Shown here piece by piece: positions 47,190-55,203 of a stretch of DNA of 64,000 nucleotides. Position 1 is the first letter of the stretch. Each line of letters starts with the position of its first letter. The notes beneath the pieces were generated by a model, which was given only the letters and a program-made list of their open reading frames with translations, was not told the DNA's origin and did not search any database. Position numbers and translations under genes: made by a program. This stretch comes from Cumulibacter soli (GTDB lineage: Bacteria; Actinomycetota; Actinomycetes; Mycobacteriales; Antricoccaceae), in contig NZ_SMSG01000002.1 in the NCBI RefSeq assembly GCF_004382795.1, positions 558,001 to 622,000 of the forward strand, read 5' to 3'.

Positions 47190-47558
47190 ATGTTCGACGG
47201 TCGCGGACCCATCTACGAACAGATCGCCGAAGCCATCCGTGCCGAGATCCTCTCCGGCGCCCTCAGCGAAGGAGATCAGGTCATGTCTACGACTCAGTAC
47301 GCGACGACGTACCGCATCAACCCCGCGACCGCGGCTAAGGCCTTCGCGCTGCTCGTCGACGAAGGAATTCTGCGCAAGCAGCGTGGTGTCGGCATGTTCG
47401 TCGAGGACGGCGCGCACGAACGGCTCCGCGCCGTGCGCCGCGACGCATTCTTCACCGAACGCGTAGACCCGGTGCTGCGCGAGGCGCTCGTGCTCGGCAT
47501 CAGTTTCGAAGACCTGATCGCATACCTGACCCGCGCCTCGAAAGGAGCTTCCGGATGA
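47190..47558 (+). CDS. GntR family transcriptional regulator, YtrA subfamily
   Basis: 122 residues. N-terminal winged helix: PIYEQIAEAIRAEILSGALSEGDQVMSTTQYATTYRINPATAAKAF is split by the usual GntR turns (about 7-60), then LLVDEGILRKQRGVGMFV. The short (~50 residue) helical C-terminal part is the YtrA type rather than FadR or HutC. It heads a coupled operon with ABC transporter genes, as YtrA does in Bacillus, and probably binds the dyad just upstream. Its stop overlaps the next start by four bases. Confidence 0.92.
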   Translation: MFDGRGPIYEQIAEAIRAEILSGALSEGDQVMSTTQYATTYRINPATAAKAFALLVDEGILRKQRGVGMFVEDGAHERLRAVRRDAFFTERVDPVLREALVLGISFEDLIAYLTRASKGASG

Positions 47559-48451
47559 CCGGTCACAGAATTCGCACCGACGCTCTCACCGTCAGCTACG
47601 ACGACGAGCAGGCGCTATCGGCCGTGATCCTGAACCTTGAGGCCAACCGCATCCACGGCCTATTAGGTCGCAACGGCGCCGGTAAGACGACCCTGCTCTC
47701 TCTGCTGGCCTCGCTGCGACAACCTGACGAAGGTGTAATCGAGATCGACGGTGTAGACCCCTTCGAGAACGAATCGGCGATGGAGCAGGTGTGCCTGATT
47801 CGCGAAAGCGGCGATGTTATCGAGGATCAGAAGCTCAGCGTCACTCTGGACTGGATGGAGATGGCCCGGCCGCACTTCGACCGGGCGTACGCCGAACGCC
47901 TGATAAGCGAGTTCGGGCTCAAACTGAAATCCAAGCCCAGCAAGTTGTCTCGCGGACAATCGTCCGCGTTCGGCGTCGCCATCGGCCTGGCAACCCGCGC
48001 CGAGGTCACCATGTTCGATGAGGTTCACCTGGGCATGGACGCACCTGCGCGGCAGATGTTCTACGACGAATTGCTGCGCGACTTCGCCGAACATCCGCGC
48101 ACCATCGTGATGTCCACACACCTGATCAACGAAGTCGAGCACCTGCTCGAAACGGTCACCATCCTGGATAAGGGATCGTTACTTCTCAGCGAAGAGGCCG
48201 ATCTGGTCCGTCAACGCGGAGCGACGATCGTTGGCGCGGCGGACGCGGTCGCGGCGATCACCGCGGACCTACCGGTGATCGGTACTCGCGATCTCGGTCC
48301 AACTCGCGAAGCCATCGTGTATGGCGCGTTGAACGAGTCCGCACTCAACGATGCCGCACACCACGGCCTGCAGGTCAGCGGCGTACCGCTTCAGGAACTG
48401 TTCACCCACCTCACCAAAGGATCCCCTGCGAGCCGATCGGAGGCGTCATGA
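47555..48451 (+). CDS. ABC transporter ATP-binding protein (YtrB-like)
   Basis: 298 residues. Walker A GLLGRNGAGKTTLL, signature LSRGQSSAFGVAIGLA (non-canonical for LSGGQ), Walker B TMFDEVHLGMD, H-loop STHL. The usual Q-loop glutamine is not obvious; VCLIRES occupies that place, as in some Ytr-type subunits. The C-terminal ~90 residues form an extra domain. Works with the membrane protein encoded next. All junctions in this cassette are four-base ATGA overlaps. Confidence 0.9.
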   Translation: MTGHRIRTDALTVSYDDEQALSAVILNLEANRIHGLLGRNGAGKTTLLSLLASLRQPDEGVIEIDGVDPFENESAMEQVCLIRESGDVIEDQKLSVTLDWMEMARPHFDRAYAERLISEFGLKLKSKPSKLSRGQSSAFGVAIGLATRAEVTMFDEVHLGMDAPARQMFYDELLRDFAEHPRTIVMSTHLINEVEHLLETVTILDKGSLLLSEEADLVRQRGATIVGAADAVAAITADLPVIGTRDLGPTREAIVYGALNESALNDAAHHGLQVSGVPLQELFTHLTKGSPASRSEAS

Positions 48452-49179
48452 CCACCCCGAACACTCGCCGTCGGAAATGGCTCCGGGTAACCCGATGGCA
48501 GCTGAGCGCGGCCATCCGCATCATGACGTGGGGGTGGGCCCTTGCAATCGTCGTCGTCGCGATCGCGCTGACGATCATCGCCCAGTTCGCCGATGTCACC
48601 CAGTCCGCGTTCGCGTACAGCCATCAAGGACTTCTCTGGTTTCCGTTCTCCATAGCCCTCGCCTTTGCGATCGCGTACCTACCGATCCATGTGGCCAGCG
48701 GCATGACTCGGGCCTCATTCATCAAGTCCACGATCATTACGAGTGTGCTCACGGGTCTGGCCAATACCGCGTTCTCCATGCTCGCACTGCTCGCCGAGCG
48801 CGCGATCTACCACCAACTCGGCTGGTTCCATGGCGCCACCGATGAAGACGGTGGCGATATCTTCGCCGGTGGCATCTGGAACTACGCCGTCGCGCTCGCG
48901 CTGCTGTTCGTCGGCGGAATGCTCAGCGGATCGCTCACCGGGCTCGCGTACTACCGGTTCAGCGGCTGGGCCACCTTCCTGCTACCGCTGACGCTGCTGC
49001 CCATTCTCGGCATGTTGATGTTCGGGTTTAGCGATGCCGACCAGTGGACTCCGTGGGGCACCGAGATATTCGGAACCTGGCAGGGCGGCACGTTCGTCGG
49101 CCTGGCGGTCCTGGTAGCGGCATGTATCGCGATCGCGGCGCTCACGCGGCGAATTCCCATCGACACTAAGAAAGGATGA
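48448..49179 (+). CDS. ABC transporter membrane protein, partner of the first ATPase
   Basis: 243 residues, six hydrophobic segments (about 28-48, 62-82, 97-117, 148-168, 180-198, 212-232). No signature family beyond being permease-like. Encoded between the two ATPase genes and coupled to both, so it most likely pairs with the YtrB-like ATPase. A central acidic loop (GATDEDGGD) is extracytoplasmic or cytoplasmic depending on topology. Confidence 0.8.
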   Translation: MTTPNTRRRKWLRVTRWQLSAAIRIMTWGWALAIVVVAIALTIIAQFADVTQSAFAYSHQGLLWFPFSIALAFAIAYLPIHVASGMTRASFIKSTIITSVLTGLANTAFSMLALLAERAIYHQLGWFHGATDEDGGDIFAGGIWNYAVALALLFVGGMLSGSLTGLAYYRFSGWATFLLPLTLLPILGMLMFGFSDADQWTPWGTEIFGTWQGGTFVGLAVLVAACIAIAALTRRIPIDTKKG

Positions 49180-49184
49180 AAACG

Positions 49185-50111
49185 ATGACCATTGCCGAAC
49201 CCGTTGTACGGGTCGCCAACCTGCGCAAAGTTTATGGGACCAAGGTAGCCGTCGACGGCGTCTCCTTCGATGTACAACCCGGCGAGATTTTCGGTGTCCT
49301 CGGACCGAACGGCGCGGGAAAGACCACGACCGTGGAAACCCTCGCCGGGCTACGGACCCAGGACTCCGGCGACGTCCGGGTACTGGGCTATGACCCGCAA
49401 CGCGAGCCGGCGCAAGTACGCGAGGTGCTCGGCGTACAACTACAGGAATCCCAGTTACCGAAGAAGTTGCGGGTAGCGGAGGCATTGCAGTTGTACGCCG
49501 CGTTCTACGCAGATCCTGAGGATCCCGAGGTGTTGCTGTCGATGTTGGGCCTGCAGGACAAGCGCGATACGGCGTACGACGACCTCTCCGGCGGACAGAA
49601 ACAACGACTGTCTATCGCGCTCGCGCTCATCGGTCGACCGAAGGTCGCGATTCTCGACGAACTCACCACCGGCCTCGATCCGCAGGCTCGAAGGGAAACC
49701 TGGGCGATGGTGGAACGGGTGCGCGACAGCGGGGTGAGCATCATCCTGGTCACCCACTTCATGGATGAGGCCGAGCGGCTATGCGATCGACTGATTGTGA
49801 TCGACTCCGGTCGAGTGATCGCCGAAGGATCCCCTGCCGACCTTGCCTCCGGGGGTGGACGACGCAGTTTCCGCATGCAGTTGCCAACGGGCGCGCTGTC
49901 CGACTTGTCCATCCTTACCGATATATCAGCAGTCTCAGACGCCCACTGGGTTGGCGAAAGCATCGAGGTGAGCGGACAGGATGCTGCGCTACCTGAGGTC
50001 ATCGGCGCTCTGTACGAGCGCGGCATCATCCCGGACGAGGTGCACACCGGCGCCCGCTCCCTCGAAGAAGCCTTCGTAGCACTCGTCACCGGAGAGGAGA
50101 TCCGAACATGA
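49185..50111 (+). CDS. ABC transporter ATP-binding protein, drug-efflux type
   Basis: 308 residues. Walker A GPNGAGKTTTVETLAGL, Q-loop VQLQES, signature LSGGQKQRLSIALAL, Walker B VAILDELTTGLDP, H-loop VTHFMDEAERL; all canonical. A C-terminal regulatory-type extension follows. Resembles DrrA/NatA-like subfamily ATPases. The ATG at 49185 has AAAGGA at proper spacing; the one at 49176 overlaps the preceding stop. Partner of the ABC-2 permease encoded next. Confidence 0.92.
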   Translation: MTIAEPVVRVANLRKVYGTKVAVDGVSFDVQPGEIFGVLGPNGAGKTTTVETLAGLRTQDSGDVRVLGYDPQREPAQVREVLGVQLQESQLPKKLRVAEALQLYAAFYADPEDPEVLLSMLGLQDKRDTAYDDLSGGQKQRLSIALALIGRPKVAILDELTTGLDPQARRETWAMVERVRDSGVSIILVTHFMDEAERLCDRLIVIDSGRVIAEGSPADLASGGGRRSFRMQLPTGALSDLSILTDISAVSDAHWVGESIEVSGQDAALPEVIGALYERGIIPDEVHTGARSLEEAFVALVTGEEIRT

Positions 50112-50905
50112 CAACCTCCACCGTCACTCCCGTTCGTCCGGCCCGACTCGGGATGAGGGGTCTACCGACACTCATCGCCAGTGAGGCGCGCCTGTTTACC
50201 CGCGATTTCGGGAATCTATTCTTCGTCCTGTTGTTCCCCACCGTGCTACTGGTCGGGATGGGCTACGCAATACCCGACATGCGCGAACCACTCACGGATG
50301 CCGGAGCACTTAACGGGCTGCGCGTCGTCGACTTGTTCTTACCGGTGATGTTCTGTGTCGCCGCGGCGACAGCAGGCCTCGCTGCCTTGCCGGCCTACCT
50401 GGCCAGCTACCGCGAGACTGGCGTACTGCGCAGGCTGTCGACAACCCCGATGCGCCCTGCCGGCGTCCTCTTGGCACAGGTCGTCATCCACTTCGGCGGG
50501 GTCATCGTTGGTTCTTTGCTCGCGCTCATCGCCGGTGTCCTGGTGTTCGATTCGCCCATGCCCGATGCCCCATTGCTGTCATTACTGGTGTTCGTGCTGG
50601 CCGTGGCATCCATGTTCGGCTTCGGCCTGCTCATCGGCGGGCTGGCGAACAAGGCGACCACCGCACAAGGCATCGGCATGCTCTTGTACTTCCCCATGCT
50701 GTTCACAGCAGGCCTGTGGACGCCCGGTCCGGCGATGCCCGAGACGTTGCAGACGATCTCGACATACACGCCACTGGGTGCTGCATCGCAGGCGATGTCG
50801 GATGCCTGGTACGGCGGCGACTTCCCAGCCCTACAACTGGTAGTTGTCACCGCGTGGGCGGTTGTTCTCTTCCTCGCTGCCGCCCGCTTCTTCCGGTGGA
50901 AGTAA
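50108..50905 (+). CDS. ABC-2 type transporter permease
   Basis: 265 residues with six transmembrane helices in the ABC-2 fold: an N-terminal amphipathic EARLFTRDFGNLFF before TM1, then GMLLYFPMLFTAGLWTPGPAMPETLQ, a hallmark of drug/antibiotic exporters in this family. Last gene of the GntR-ABC cassette. Substrate unknown; export of an antibiotic or peptide is a reasonable inference. Confidence 0.92.
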   Translation: MTTSTVTPVRPARLGMRGLPTLIASEARLFTRDFGNLFFVLLFPTVLLVGMGYAIPDMREPLTDAGALNGLRVVDLFLPVMFCVAAATAGLAALPAYLASYRETGVLRRLSTTPMRPAGVLLAQVVIHFGGVIVGSLLALIAGVLVFDSPMPDAPLLSLLVFVLAVASMFGFGLLIGGLANKATTAQGIGMLLYFPMLFTAGLWTPGPAMPETLQTISTYTPLGAASQAMSDAWYGGDFPALQLVVVTAWAVVLFLAAARFFRWK

Positions 50906-50927
50906 CGGACGAAGCCACACCGTTCAG

Positions 50928-51497
50928 CTAGTCATCGCGGTGGGCGTAGAGGTCGCGCAGCAGCGCGATCTCTGCGCCGTGGTGAATCAACTCCCGGTTG
51001 ATGTGCAACGTCAACACAGCACGCGAGTATTCGTGCCACGGACCCTCGGCTGGCCCCGACGGTTCGGCCAGCGCCGCCTCGTCCCATGTGCGCACTCCCG
51101 CCAGCCAGGCGGCATATTGCTGATCGAGTTGGCGCAGCGCCTCGTCGGCTGAGCCGGCGTACTGGAAACTTTCGTAGTCGATCGGCGGTCCACCGAAGTG
51201 CCCTGCCACGCGCGCGCCAAGGATTCCGACGATGATGTGCCCCATCCGCCACGCAATCGTGGTCATCGGTGCGGGCTTGGGTTCGGGGTACTCCCAATCG
51301 ATCGTGTACTTCCCTGCTCCGTGCCCAGTCGACGTGTTGCTCCTGCCGCGCGGATGCACGTTCCAGGCGCCAGGGCTGGGCTCCCAGAAGTACTCATCGT
51401 CCGTCAACCCTGTCAATCGCGGGCGCAACTGACCGCTCCAGTGCCAATCGATTTGAAAGATAACCTGCTCTGTCAGTGACCTCGGATTCTCATTCAT
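50928..51497 (-). CDS. DinB-like four-helix metal-binding protein
   Basis: 189 residues from the ATG at 51497. Shows the DinB/maleylpyruvate-isomerase fold signs: helix 1 with QIDWHWSGQLRPRLTGLTDDEYFWEPSPGAW, the His of WRMGHIIVGI, and a late HINRELIHHGAEIALLRDLY. The three His positions suggest a divalent metal site. Role may be thiol (mycothiol)-dependent chemistry, as proposed for this family; not certain. Divergent from the WYL regulator, 61 bases apart. Confidence 0.85.
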   Translation of the reverse strand: MNENPRSLTEQVIFQIDWHWSGQLRPRLTGLTDDEYFWEPSPGAWNVHPRGRSNTSTGHGAGKYTIDWEYPEPKPAPMTTIAWRMGHIIVGILGARVAGHFGGPPIDYESFQYAGSADEALRQLDQQYAAWLAGVRTWDEAALAEPSGPAEGPWHEYSRAVLTLHINRELIHHGAEIALLRDLYAHRDD

Positions 51498-51558
51498 CCG
51501 ACCACCGTCCCATGAGATGAGGACAAGATCGGTCCGCACGTCGCACTATCGTGGGTGC

Positions 51559-52521
51559 ATGACCTCCAGTTATCCCGCGACCTTGGCCCGGGTACTCGCG
51601 CTTCTGGATCTGCTGCAGTCACGCCCGGTGTGGAGCGGTACCGAACTCGCTGAACGGCTCGGAGTGACCACTCGGAGCATCCGGCGGGATGTCGATCGAC
51701 TGCGCGAGTTGGGGTATCCGGTCAACTCCGAGCACGGCGCCGGGGGCGGCTACCAGCTCGGCGCCGGTCGACGCCTACCACCACTTCTACTCTCCGACGA
51801 CGAAGCGGTCGCCGTCGCCGTATGCTTGCGCCTCGCCGCCGGCGGCACCGTCGAGGGACTAGGCGAAGCCGCCGTACGGACGCTGGCCAAACTGGATCAG
51901 GTGCTACCTGCGCGGCTCCGCGCCGAGGTCGAAGGCATTCACGAATCGGTGATCACGCTGGACGGCGATGTGTCCCGGGTCGACTCCCGCACCCTGCTGA
52001 CGCTCGCGCGCGCCGTCCGCGGCCGCGAACGCGTGACGTTCCGTTACGCGGCACCACGCGGATCCAGCGATCGGCGCATCGAGCCTTATCGCATGGTCGC
52101 CACCGGTCGACGGTGGTATCTGCTCGCCTTCGACCTCGACCGGGACGACTGGCGCACCTTCCGGCTGGACCGGATGAGCGACGCTGTCGCAACGGGATGG
52201 CGATTCGCCGAACGGGACAGCCCGGACGCCGCCGCATTCGTCCAGCGCGCGATCAGCATCGCCCCGTACGAACACGTCGCTCGGGTGCGGATCCAGGCGC
52301 CGTTCGACGTGGTCACGGCACAACTGCCACCCTCGGTCGGGACAGTGACGGCGGACGGGCCACGACACTGCGTCCTGGTCTCAGGCGGAAACCATCTGGA
52401 TGCAATGGCGCTGTATTTGGCGCGGATGCCGTGGGACTTCGTGGTGCTCCAGCCGCCCGAACTCCTGGAGGCAATGCGGCGCCAGGCTGAGCGGCTACTG
52501 CGCGCGGCCGCCGCATCCTGA
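51559..52521 (+). CDS. YafY/WYL-domain transcriptional regulator
   Basis: 320 residues. N-terminal HTH (about 8-60, LARVLALLDLLQSRPVWSGTELAERLGVTTRSIRRDVDRLRELG is interrupted only by turns), then the GAGGGYQLG linker. WYL domain about 150-210, with the key residues in RRWYLLAFDLDRDDWRTFRLDRM, followed by a WCX-type extension. Likely controls itself and the divergent DinB-like gene. The start is close to the presumed promoter, so a leaderless mRNA is possible. Confidence 0.9.
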   Translation: MTSSYPATLARVLALLDLLQSRPVWSGTELAERLGVTTRSIRRDVDRLRELGYPVNSEHGAGGGYQLGAGRRLPPLLLSDDEAVAVAVCLRLAAGGTVEGLGEAAVRTLAKLDQVLPARLRAEVEGIHESVITLDGDVSRVDSRTLLTLARAVRGRERVTFRYAAPRGSSDRRIEPYRMVATGRRWYLLAFDLDRDDWRTFRLDRMSDAVATGWRFAERDSPDAAAFVQRAISIAPYEHVARVRIQAPFDVVTAQLPPSVGTVTADGPRHCVLVSGGNHLDAMALYLARMPWDFVVLQPPELLEAMRRQAERLLRAAAAS

Positions 52522-52532
52522 TGCTCGCCCAA

Positions 52533-53390
52533 TTACGTCGGCAGGATTTCCTCGCGGGCCAACCTGCCGAATAGTTCGACGATCTCGTCGGTGCTCATCC
52601 CGGTCGGGTACACGCACGGCACCCGGACTCCGTGCTCAAGGTATTCGCGCAACCGGTCTGCAATCGCCGCCGGATCCAGCGGCATACAGGCTTCGCGGGC
52701 GACGTCCTCCGCCGAATTCAGCCCCTGTGCGGCGAAATGGTTGCGGTAGTTCGGCAGGTTGTCCCGATACGTTCGCGCGTCACCTTCTAGATTGCGCTGC
52801 GGTCCGGTGCGGATGAATAGCGCTGTCAACGGGTCGCTATCGGAGATCCGCGCACACGTTTGCTCAGCCGCTTGGGGTGTCAACCAGTTCAGCACCACCC
52901 CGTCGGATTCGCGGGCGCCTAGCGCAACCATCTTCGGCCCCAGCGCCCCGACGAGCACCTTGAATCCGCCGCCGAACTCCACTCCGCCGGCGGACAAGGT
53001 CTTTAGTTCCTGCACATAGTTGCTGATCTGCCCCAGTGGCGAGGCGGGGAAGTCGATCCCCAACGAGGCGATCACCCCGCCGTGCGATACGCCGACGCCA
53101 AGGATGAACCGTCCGCCGGAGTCTTCATTGAGCGTCGCGGCCAGCACGCCGGCGGTACGCGCGGCACGCACTGTGGACGCCGCGATGCCTGGCCCGACGT
53201 GCATCGAGGATGTCGCGGCAAGTGCCGCGGCCGAGGTGATGAACGGATCGCGACCGTGGATCGGGGCGGCGCCCAGGCTGGTCTCGGGCAGAAATAAGTG
53301 GGTGAACCCGGCGTCCTCGGCGGCAGCCGCAATCGTCGCAATCGACGCCGACGACATGTTCCGCAGCACCAACCCCAGACCTACGTCCAT
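52533..53390 (-). CDS. LLM class F420-dependent oxidoreductase-like protein
   Basis: Luciferase-like monooxygenase superfamily, 285 residues. TIM barrel with AAAAEDAGFTHLFLPETS, DPFITSAAALAATSSMHVGPGIA, GRFILGVGVSHGG and a late VPCVYPTG. Many actinobacterial members use F420 or FMN; the cofactor cannot be fixed here. ATG at 53390 follows AAGGGAG. Divergent from the alpha/beta hydrolase. Confidence 0.88.
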   Translation of the reverse strand: MDVGLGLVLRNMSSASIATIAAAAEDAGFTHLFLPETSLGAAPIHGRDPFITSAAALAATSSMHVGPGIAASTVRAARTAGVLAATLNEDSGGRFILGVGVSHGGVIASLGIDFPASPLGQISNYVQELKTLSAGGVEFGGGFKVLVGALGPKMVALGARESDGVVLNWLTPQAAEQTCARISDSDPLTALFIRTGPQRNLEGDARTYRDNLPNYRNHFAAQGLNSAEDVAREACMPLDPAAIADRLREYLEHGVRVPCVYPTGMSTDEIVELFGRLAREEILPT

Positions 53391-53459
53391 CAGAACCACT
53401 CCCTTGTTGTCCAGCATCCGTTCGCCTTACGGTAGGGGAAATCGCGACGAGGAGACAGC

Positions 53460-54230
53460 ATGGATGTGGTCAGCAGCGCGGACGGTACGACGATTGCCTA
53501 CGAGATTCACAACCCGAATGCCTCGGGGATCCCGCTGCTGATGACCCACGGGTACTCAGCCACGTCGTCGATGTGGGCACCGAACATCGACGCTTTGGCG
53601 GCAGGGCGCCCGGTGCTTGTATATGACCAACGCGGCCACGGGCAAAGCGGCGCACCCGAGGATCCGTCGCAGTACAGCGAGGCCGCCAGCGTCGCGGACG
53701 TCGACGTTCTCATTGACGTATTGGGAGTCGATAAGGCGATCCTGCTTGGCATGTCACTCGGCGGCTACATCACACTGGCGTACCACCTCGCGCATCCGCA
53801 GCGAGTCGCCGCGATGATTTTGCAGGACACCGGTCCCGGCTACAAGAGCGATAACGCCCGTGAAGCGTGGAACAAGGTGTGCGAACAGCTGGCGGCGAAG
53901 GTCGTCGCGGCAGGTTCGACCGGCGGCACCTCCCCGGAAGTGACCGCCGCGCACCACAACAATCCGTCCGCGCTCGCCCTGGTCGCCGAGGGGGTGCTCA
54001 AACAGCGCGATGCCCGCGTGATTAACTCGCTGCCCACCATCGCCGTGCCGACCACGGTCATCGTGGGCGCCAACGACACCAACTACCTCGCCGGCTCCGA
54101 CTACATGCAGTCACACATCCCGGGCGCTGAAAAGATTGTTATCCCCGACGCCGGGCATGCCGCGAATATCGACCAACCCGAGGCCTTCAACGCCGCCGTA
54201 CTCTCCTCGATCGGAGCAATCCAACCATGA
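53460..54230 (+). CDS. Alpha/beta hydrolase
   Basis: 256 residues, cytoplasmic. Oxyanion loop HGYSATSSMW, nucleophile GMSLGG (Ser about 103), acid Asp in ANDTNYL, and His in DAGHAANIDQPEAF. Resembles 3-oxoadipate enol-lactonase/BioH-like esterases. Its stop overlaps the start of the enoyl-CoA hydratase by four bases (ATGA), so they act in one small operon, perhaps in acyl-CoA or ester catabolism. Confidence 0.9.
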   Translation: MDVVSSADGTTIAYEIHNPNASGIPLLMTHGYSATSSMWAPNIDALAAGRPVLVYDQRGHGQSGAPEDPSQYSEAASVADVDVLIDVLGVDKAILLGMSLGGYITLAYHLAHPQRVAAMILQDTGPGYKSDNAREAWNKVCEQLAAKVVAAGSTGGTSPEVTAAHHNNPSALALVAEGVLKQRDARVINSLPTIAVPTTVIVGANDTNYLAGSDYMQSHIPGAEKIVIPDAGHAANIDQPEAFNAAVLSSIGAIQP

Positions 54231-54985
54231 GCGATATCACCGTCGACATCAACGACTTCGTTGCTGTCGTTGAGATCCACCGCCCGCCGAACAACTTCTT
54301 CGACTTTGAACTCATCGCCGATATCGCCAACGCGTACGAGCAGATCGATGCCGACCCGGACGCTCGCGCGATCGTGCTGTGCTCGGAAGGGAAACACTTC
54401 TGCGCCGGCGCCAACTTCGCGCCGTCCGGTAACGAGCAGGCCACCGGCGGCGGGGTGCTGTACCGCGAAGCGGTGCGGTTGTTCGCCGCGAAGACCCCAG
54501 TGGTCGCGGCCGTACGCGGCTCGGCGATCGGCGGCGGCTTGGGGCTCGCTGTGTCGGCCGATTTCCGGGTGGCTTCGGCAGAGTCGCGGTTCGCGGCGAA
54601 CTTCACCCAACTCGGCTTCCACCCCGGCTTCGGGCTCAGCGTCACCCTTCCGGCGTTGATCGGCCAGCAAGCCGCTCTGGACATGATCCTCACCGGTCGC
54701 CGCGTCAAGGGCGACGAGGCCCAGGCCATGGGGCTGTGTGACGAACTGGTCGCGGACGCCGACGTCCGCCAAGCGGCATGGGATAAGGCGCGCCAGATCG
54801 CGTCCGCTGCCCCGCTGGCAGTCGTCGCCTCTCGCGCCACCCTACGCGGCGACCTCGCCGAGCGGGTGCGGGTGATGACCGACCATGAACTCGAGGAGCA
54901 GACCCGATTGCGCGCTACGGCGGACTTCAAGGAAGGTATCGCCGCAACCGCCGAACGACGGACCGCGAACTTCATCGGTCAGTAG
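54227..54985 (+). CDS. Enoyl-CoA hydratase/isomerase family protein
   Basis: Crotonase fold, 252 residues. Oxyanion hole residues in HFCAGANF and GSAIGGGLGLA. At the positions of the two catalytic glutamates, the segment FTQLGFHPGFGLS has Gln and ALDMILTG has Asp, so it may not be a classical hydratase. It could act as an isomerase, hydrolase or decarboxylase instead. Coupled to the alpha/beta hydrolase gene. Confidence 0.88.
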   Translation: MSDITVDINDFVAVVEIHRPPNNFFDFELIADIANAYEQIDADPDARAIVLCSEGKHFCAGANFAPSGNEQATGGGVLYREAVRLFAAKTPVVAAVRGSAIGGGLGLAVSADFRVASAESRFAANFTQLGFHPGFGLSVTLPALIGQQAALDMILTGRRVKGDEAQAMGLCDELVADADVRQAAWDKARQIASAAPLAVVASRATLRGDLAERVRVMTDHELEEQTRLRATADFKEGIAATAERRTANFIGQ

Positions 54986-55203
54986 CGGGCAGGCTGCAAG
55001 TCAAGGCGGGCTGCTCGGAGAGCGCGATTGCTTTCGCGCGTCGTCACCAGAACCGCGCCTTCCGCGCCAAGGGCCGCTGACCCGCTCCGAGACAACGCGC
55101 GGCGGGCCTTAAGCGCGCCGTCGGGCGCGGGAACAGGCTTGTACGTCCACGAACGCGTACCTTGATCATTCAGAGCCTTCCCCGCCTGGAGCCGGAGTAC
55201 GAC

